Origin: an uncultured Rubellimicrobium sp.
GTDB lineage: Bacteria; Pseudomonadota; Alphaproteobacteria; Rhodobacterales; Rhodobacteraceae
Reading direction: 5' to 3'
Length of the DNA: 11,312 bases
Assembly (NCBI GenBank): GCA_902805995.1
Contig: CADCUU010000439.1
Span: 1 to 11,312, forward strand
The notes beneath the pieces were generated by a model. It saw only the letters and a list, made by a program, of their open reading frames with translations, was not told the origin of the DNA and ran no database searches. Every line of letters begins with the position of its first letter. Position 1 is the first letter of the stretch. Made by a program: the position numbers and the translations under genes. Below are positions 8,061 through 11,312 of the stretch, one piece after another.

Positions 8061-8066
8061 CTTCCC

Positions 8067-9257
8067 ATGTCCCGCCAAGATTATGTGTTCACCTCGGAGT
8101 CCGTGTCCGAGGGGCATCCCGACAAGCTGTGCGACCGAATCTCGGACGCCGTCCTCGACGCCTTCCTGCAGGAGGACTCCATGGCGCGCGTCGCCTGCGA
8201 GACCTTCGCGACCACCAACCGCGTGGTGATCGGGGGCGAGGTGGGGCTGACCGACCGGGACCGCCTCAGGGAATTCAAGGGCGGCGTGGAGGACATCGCC
8301 CGCGACTGTATCCGCGACATTGGCTACGAGCAGGACAAGTTCCACTGGCGCAGCGTGGAGGTCACCAACCTCCTCCACGAGCAGTCCGCTCACATCGCCC
8401 AGGGCGTGACCGGCGAGCGTGGCGAGGAAGGCGCGGGCGACCAGGGCATCATGTTCGGCTACGCCACCCGTGAGACGCCGGAGTTCATGCCCGCCCCCAT
8501 CCACTACGCCCATGCAATCCTGCGCCGCCTTGCGGAGGTACGGAAGTCCGGGGCGGAGCCGCTCCTGCGGCCCGACGCGAAATCCCAGCTTTCGCTGCGC
8601 TATGCGGGCGGGCGTCCTGTGGAGGTGACCTCCATCGTCCTGTCCACCCAGCACGAGAGCGAGGCGCAAAGCTCGGCCGACATCCGCGCCATTGTGGAGC
8701 CCTATATCCGCGAGGTGCTGCCCGAGGGGTGGCTCTCCGACACGACCAAGTGGTGGGTGAACCCCACGGGGACCTTTGTCATCGGCGGGCCGGACGGGGA
8801 TGCGGGCCTCACGGGGCGCAAGATCATCGTGGACACCTATGGCGGCGCCGCCCCCCATGGCGGTGGCGCGTTCTCGGGCAAGGACCCGACCAAGGTGGAC
8901 CGCTCGGCCGCCTATGCTGCGCGCTACCTCGCCAAGAACGTCGTGGCCTCGGGCCTCGCGGATCGCTGCACGATCCAGCTGTCCTACGCCATCGGCGTCG
9001 CGCGGCCCCTGTCGATCTATGCCGACCTGCACGGCACCGGGGAGGTGGACGCCGCCGAGATCGAGCGCGCGATCCCGGAGGTCATGGACCTCACGCCACG
9101 CGGCATCCGCGAGCATCTCTCGCTCAACCGCCCGATCTACGCCCGCACCTCGGCCTATGGGCATTTCGGCCGGGCGCCCGACGCGGATGGCGGCTTCTCC
9201 TGGGAGAGGACCGATCTGGCCGAGGCGCTGCGCCGGTCGGTGGCGATCGCCGCCTGA
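8067..9257 (+). CDS. metK: S-adenosylmethionine synthetase MetK
   Basis: Cytoplasmic methionine adenosyltransferase that makes SAM from methionine and ATP, releasing phosphate and pyrophosphate; functions as a tetramer with Mg2+ and K+. It is 396 aa, close to the family norm. The N-terminal motif is [20 protein letters not shown] (14-33) with the catalytic His17. The signature [12 protein letters not shown] (122-133) and the P-loop-like [16 protein letters not shown] (265-280) are intact, as is [12 protein letters not shown] (231-242). The ATG is fixed by the GGAG that forms part of the riboswitch pseudoknot. It lies 66 bp after lnt. Its product feeds MiaB upstream and TrmB downstream. A weak 5-bp hairpin (9264-9279) follows the stop, without a U tract. 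Confidence 0.98.
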   Translation: MSRQDYVFTSESVSEGHPDKLCDRISDAVLDAFLQEDSMARVACETFATTNRVVIGGEVGLTDRDRLREFKGGVEDIARDCIRDIGYEQDKFHWRSVEVTNLLHEQSAHIAQGVTGERGEEGAGDQGIMFGYATRETPEFMPAPIHYAHAILRRLAEVRKSGAEPLLRPDAKSQLSLRYAGGRPVEVTSIVLSTQHESEAQSSADIRAIVEPYIREVLPEGWLSDTTKWWVNPTGTFVIGGPDGDAGLTGRKIIVDTYGGAAPHGGGAFSGKDPTKVDRSAAYAARYLAKNVVASGLADRCTIQLSYAIGVARPLSIYADLHGTGEVDAAEIERAIPEVMDLTPRGIREHLSLNRPIYARTSAYGHFGRAPDADGGFSWERTDLAEALRRSVAIAA

Positions 9258-9300
9258 GGACGCCGCCCTCACGCGGGCGTGTGTTGCCGTAGCGCTTGGC

Positions 9301-9341
9301 CGCCCTTGTTCCCCGCTGTCAGCGACACGGGAGCAAGGGCG
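9301..9341 (+). promoter_or_regulatory. 13-bp stem that buries the Shine-Dalgarno of the oxidoreductase gene
   Basis: CGCCCTTGTTCCC (9301-9313) pairs with GGGAGCAAGGGCG (9329-9341): 13 consecutive pairs with a single G-U. The apical part is a 4-bp CGCT/AGCG hairpin (9314-9317, 9321-9324) with a GTC loop and ACAC on the 3' side. The 3' arm contains the only Shine-Dalgarno, GGGAG (9329-9333), and its last base touches the ATG at 9342. No U tract follows, so a terminator role for metK is less likely than control of translation. It matches no riboswitch class I recognise. Confidence 0.7.
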
Positions 9342-10604
9342 ATGGCGCATCATATCTGGACCGCGGACGTCTCGCGGCGCGGCTTCATGGCCGGGGCAAG
9401 CGGGCTCGCCGCCGGGGCCGTGCTGGCCGGGAAGGCGGGACAGGCGCAGGCCCAGGAGGGGCAGGCTGCCGTGGGCGAGGTCGTGCGGGACGCGAACGTT
9501 CCGAACGAGTTGGTAGGCCGGCCCGCCGAGATCGAGAACGAGCTGCGCCAGCCCGAGGCGCGCCGCTTGGGCTGGGCGGTGGCAGGCCTTGGCCACTTCG
9601 CGACCTCCTACCAGATCCCGGCGCTGGGGCGGGCGCGGTATTCCGAGCTGAAGGGCCTCGTGTCCGGCAACGCGGAGAAGGCGGCCGAGATCGCCCGACG
9701 CACCGGGGTGGATCAGGGCAGCGTCTACTCCTACGAGACCTTCGATCAGATCGCCGACAACCCGGAGATCGACGTGGTCTATGTCATCACGCCGAACTCG
9801 TTGCACCGCGACCTCGTGGTGCGCGCCTTCGAGGCCGGCAAGCACGTCATGGTCGAGAAGCCCATGGCCACGACGCCCGAGGACTGCGAGGCAATGATCG
9901 CGGCGCGGGATGCGGCGGGCAAGAAGCTCATGGTCGCGTACCGCGCGCATTTCGAGCCCGTGAACCTTTTGGCCGCGACGATGATCCGCGACGGGCAGCT
10001 TGGGGATCTGACCTTTATGTCCTCGGACCATCACCGGCCGCTGGACCCGTCGACCCCCAAGGACCAGTGGCGCATGAAGCGCGAGCTGGCCGGGGGCGGG
10101 TCGTTCATCGACATCGGGATCTATTCCCTGAACGGCACGATCTGGTTCATGGACGAGGTCCCCTCGGCCCTGTCCGCCCGGACCTGGAGCCCGGAAGGCG
10201 ACGAGCGCTTCGCCGAAGTGGAGGCTGTCTGCACGGTGCAGCTTCGGTTCCCGTCGGGGCGGCTCGCGACGCTGTCCTCCGGCTACATCGCCGACAAGAA
10301 GCGCATCGACGCCTGGGGATCGCAGGCCGTAGCGGTGCTCGATCCAGCGACGGAGTACATGGGGAACCAGCTTCGCGTGTCGACCAGCGAGGGGACGGAG
10401 GACCGGCAGTCGGAGTTCGGCAGCCAGGTCCAGTTCGACCGCGAGATCGACCACCTGTCCCAGGCCATCCTGAACGACACCGAGGTGCTGACCCCCGGCG
10501 AGATGGGCCTTCGCGACGTGCGGCTGATCCAGGCCATCTACCAGTCCGCCGCCGAGACGGGACGCTGGATCGAGCTGAACGAGGATGGCTCGGTCGCGGG
10601 CTGA
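9342..10604 (+). CDS. Tat-exported glucose-fructose-oxidoreductase-like enzyme (Gfo/Idh/MocA family)
   Basis: 420-aa NAD(P)-dependent sugar oxidoreductase, probably periplasmic. The N-terminus has a twin-arginine signal (Arg12-Arg13 in SRRGFM, hydrophobic stretch 18-30, likely cleavage after AQA near 37). A Rossmann domain starts with WAVAGLGHFA (78-87). LVSGNAEK (106-113) resembles the NADP-binding part of Zymomonas glucose-fructose oxidoreductase. EKPMATT has the catalytic Lys173, and ELAGGGSFIDIGIYSLNGT holds Asp257 and Tyr261. The C-terminus (DPATEYMGN, GLRDVRLIQAIY) also follows that family. Substrate is unknown; related enzymes oxidise one aldose while reducing another sugar and keep their cofactor bound. 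GGGAG (9329-9333) lies 8 nt before the ATG but inside a strong stem. A weak internal promoter (TTGCCG 9284-9289, TGTTCC 9307-9312) is possible. The gene interrupts the metK-trmB neighbourhood. Confidence 0.9.
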   Translation: MAHHIWTADVSRRGFMAGASGLAAGAVLAGKAGQAQAQEGQAAVGEVVRDANVPNELVGRPAEIENELRQPEARRLGWAVAGLGHFATSYQIPALGRARYSELKGLVSGNAEKAAEIARRTGVDQGSVYSYETFDQIADNPEIDVVYVITPNSLHRDLVVRAFEAGKHVMVEKPMATTPEDCEAMIAARDAAGKKLMVAYRAHFEPVNLLAATMIRDGQLGDLTFMSSDHHRPLDPSTPKDQWRMKRELAGGGSFIDIGIYSLNGTIWFMDEVPSALSARTWSPEGDERFAEVEAVCTVQLRFPSGRLATLSSGYIADKKRIDAWGSQAVAVLDPATEYMGNQLRVSTSEGTEDRQSEFGSQVQFDREIDHLSQAILNDTEVLTPGEMGLRDVRLIQAIYQSAAETGRWIELNEDGSVAG

Positions 10605-10605
10605 C

Positions 10606-10634
10606 TTGACGGGGGGCCGGGCGGTGCCTATCCG
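10606..10634 (+). promoter_or_regulatory. candidate sigma-70 promoter of trmB
   Basis: TTGACG (10606-10611), a 17-bp spacer and TATCCG (10629-10634), beginning 2 bp after the oxidoreductase stop. The transcript should start around 10641, within about 3 nt of the trmB ATG at 10644, so the mRNA would be leaderless or nearly so. No Shine-Dalgarno is present before the ATG, which agrees. Confidence 0.6.
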
Positions 10635-10643
10635 CCCGGTCCC
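10613..10643 (+). terminator. 12-bp hairpin between the oxidoreductase and trmB, overlapping the trmB promoter
   Basis: GGGGCCGGGCGG (10613-10624) pairs with CCGCCCGGTCCC (10632-10643) across a 7-nt loop: 12 pairs with one G-U. It starts 8 nt after the oxidoreductase stop and ends at the base before the trmB ATG. There is no U tract. On read-through mRNA it could end transcription or shield the trmB start. The -10 of the trmB promoter sits at its loop and 3' arm. Confidence 0.6.
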
Positions 10644-11312
10644 ATGAGTGACGAACCCGATCGCCAGTGGCGCAACTTCTATGGCCGCACGCGCGGCAAG
10701 ACGCTGCGGCCTCTCCAGAAGGAGCGGCTGGAAGGGGTCCTGCCGACCCTGGTCCTGCCCGGCGTCACGCGGGAGGAGAACCCGGGGCGCGAGGTGCTGT
10801 CCGGGCTGCCCCGGCCGCTGTGGCTGGAGATCGGCTTTGGCGGGGGAGAGCACCTCGTCCATATGGCGGGGCTTTATCCGGGGGTGACGATCCTTGGGGC
10901 GGAGCCCTTCGTGAACGGGATCGCGCAGTTCCTGGGCAAGCTGGAGGCCGCTGGCGTCGGGAACGTGCGAATTCATCCGGGCGATGCGCGGGACCTGCTG
11001 GAGGTGTTGCCGGAGAGGTGCCTGGGACGCGCCTTCCTCAACTATCCCGATCCCTGGCCCAAGGCGCGGCACCACCGCCGGCGCTTCGTCACGCCGGAGC
11101 CCCTGGGGCTGCTCGCTCGGGCCATGGCTCCGGGGGCGGAGCTGCGGGTCGCGACCGATATCGAGGATTACGTGCGGCAGACGCTGGAGGAGGTGCCCCA
11201 GGCCGGGTTCGTGCAGGTCGCGGGGCCCACGGGCGAGGCCTGGCCCGACTGGACGCGCACCCGCTATGAGGCCAAGGCGGTCCGCGAGGGGCGCGAGCCG
11301 CATTACATGACC
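10644..11312 (+). CDS. trmB: tRNA (guanine-N7-)-methyltransferase TrmB, last residues beyond window
   Basis: SAM-dependent enzyme that forms m7G at position 46 in the variable loop of many tRNAs. 223 codons are visible and the frame is open to the right edge; the family length suggests about 10 residues are missing. The SAM-binding motif I is LWLEIGFGGGEHL (59-71). The acidic loop follows in LGAEPFVNGIAQ. The signature LNYPDPWPKARHHRRRF carries the catalytic Asp and the tRNA-binding basic cluster. ATDIEDYV follows, and TRYEAKA near the end is the usual TrmB C-terminal motif. The N-terminus (MSDEPDRQWRNFYGRTRGK) matches alphaproteobacterial TrmB. The ATG has no Shine-Dalgarno but lies right after a good promoter. 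It normally neighbours metK in this class of bacteria; here the oxidoreductase gene intervenes. Confidence 0.96.
   Translation, partial: MSDEPDRQWRNFYGRTRGKTLRPLQKERLEGVLPTLVLPGVTREENPGREVLSGLPRPLWLEIGFGGGEHLVHMAGLYPGVTILGAEPFVNGIAQFLGKLEAAGVGNVRIHPGDARDLLEVLPERCLGRAFLNYPDPWPKARHHRRRFVTPEPLGLLARAMAPGAELRVATDIEDYVRQTLEEVPQAGFVQVAGPTGEAWPDWTRTRYEAKAVREGREPHYMT

Noticed and set aside
9264..9279. CGCCC-TCACGC-GGGCG as a metK terminator.
   Set aside because: Only five base pairs and no U tract. It is mentioned with metK but is too weak to list as a terminator.
3720..11303. A 2527-codon open frame on the minus strand spanning seven plus-strand genes.
   Set aside because: It runs in the register directly opposite well-supported genes and is open only because TTA, CTA and TCA are absent there. 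The translation has no domain, is rich in Arg/His/Gly/Pro, and has no start signals. It is a shadow, kept only as a codon-use observation.

Overview
The window reads as chromosomal core DNA of a very GC-rich alphaproteobacterium, most likely in the Rhodobacterales. Three things point there. A divergent irr / fabA-fabB pair sits next to a miaB, ybeZ(phoH)-ybeY-ybeX-lnt, metK, trmB run of the alphaproteobacterial type. metK is preceded by a SAM/SAH riboswitch, a class known mainly from Rhodobacterales. Codon use is strongly GC-biased: TTA, CTA and TCA do not occur in frame in any of the eight genes from miaB to trmB. I cannot name the genus.

Layout. On the minus strand at 1-1531 are fabB (3' end cut off by the window edge) and fabA, which together make unsaturated fatty acids. 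A 138-bp divergent region holds candidate promoters for fabA and for the iron/heme regulator irr (plus strand, 1670-2101). A hairpin and then a promoter separate irr from miaB, which methylthiolates tRNA (2292-3590). After a 324-bp gap without a convincing gene, a tight cluster follows: ybeZ/phoH, ybeY, ybeX and lnt (3915-8000), covering RNA maturation, an accessory CBS protein and lipoprotein N-acylation. metK (8067-9257) has its own promoter, hidden in the end of lnt, and the riboswitch. Between metK and trmB (10644 to the window end, a few codons short of complete) lies an accessory gene for a Tat-exported glucose-fructose-oxidoreductase-like enzyme (9342-10604).

Functional logic. Much of the block is RNA modification and SAM metabolism. 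MetK makes SAM, MiaB and TrmB consume it on tRNA, and YbeY/YbeZ mature rRNA. The riboswitch ties metK translation to the SAM/SAH pool.

The protein genes are recognisable families; I see no new multi-gene defence or metabolic system. The less ordinary content is regulatory and structural. (a) A 13-bp stem buries the Shine-Dalgarno of the oxidoreductase and ends at the base before its ATG. (b) A 12-bp stem ends at the base before the trmB ATG, carries the trmB -10 element at its loop, and predicts an almost leaderless trmB mRNA. Both edges of the inserted gene therefore have the same start-abutting design, which could silence read-through transcripts. (c) A duplication of the ybeX start region has created a 14-codon ORF coupled on both sides (ATGGCTGA / TGATG). 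(d) All eight plus-strand genes from miaB to trmB share one reading frame, which creates a spurious 7.6-kb antisense open frame.
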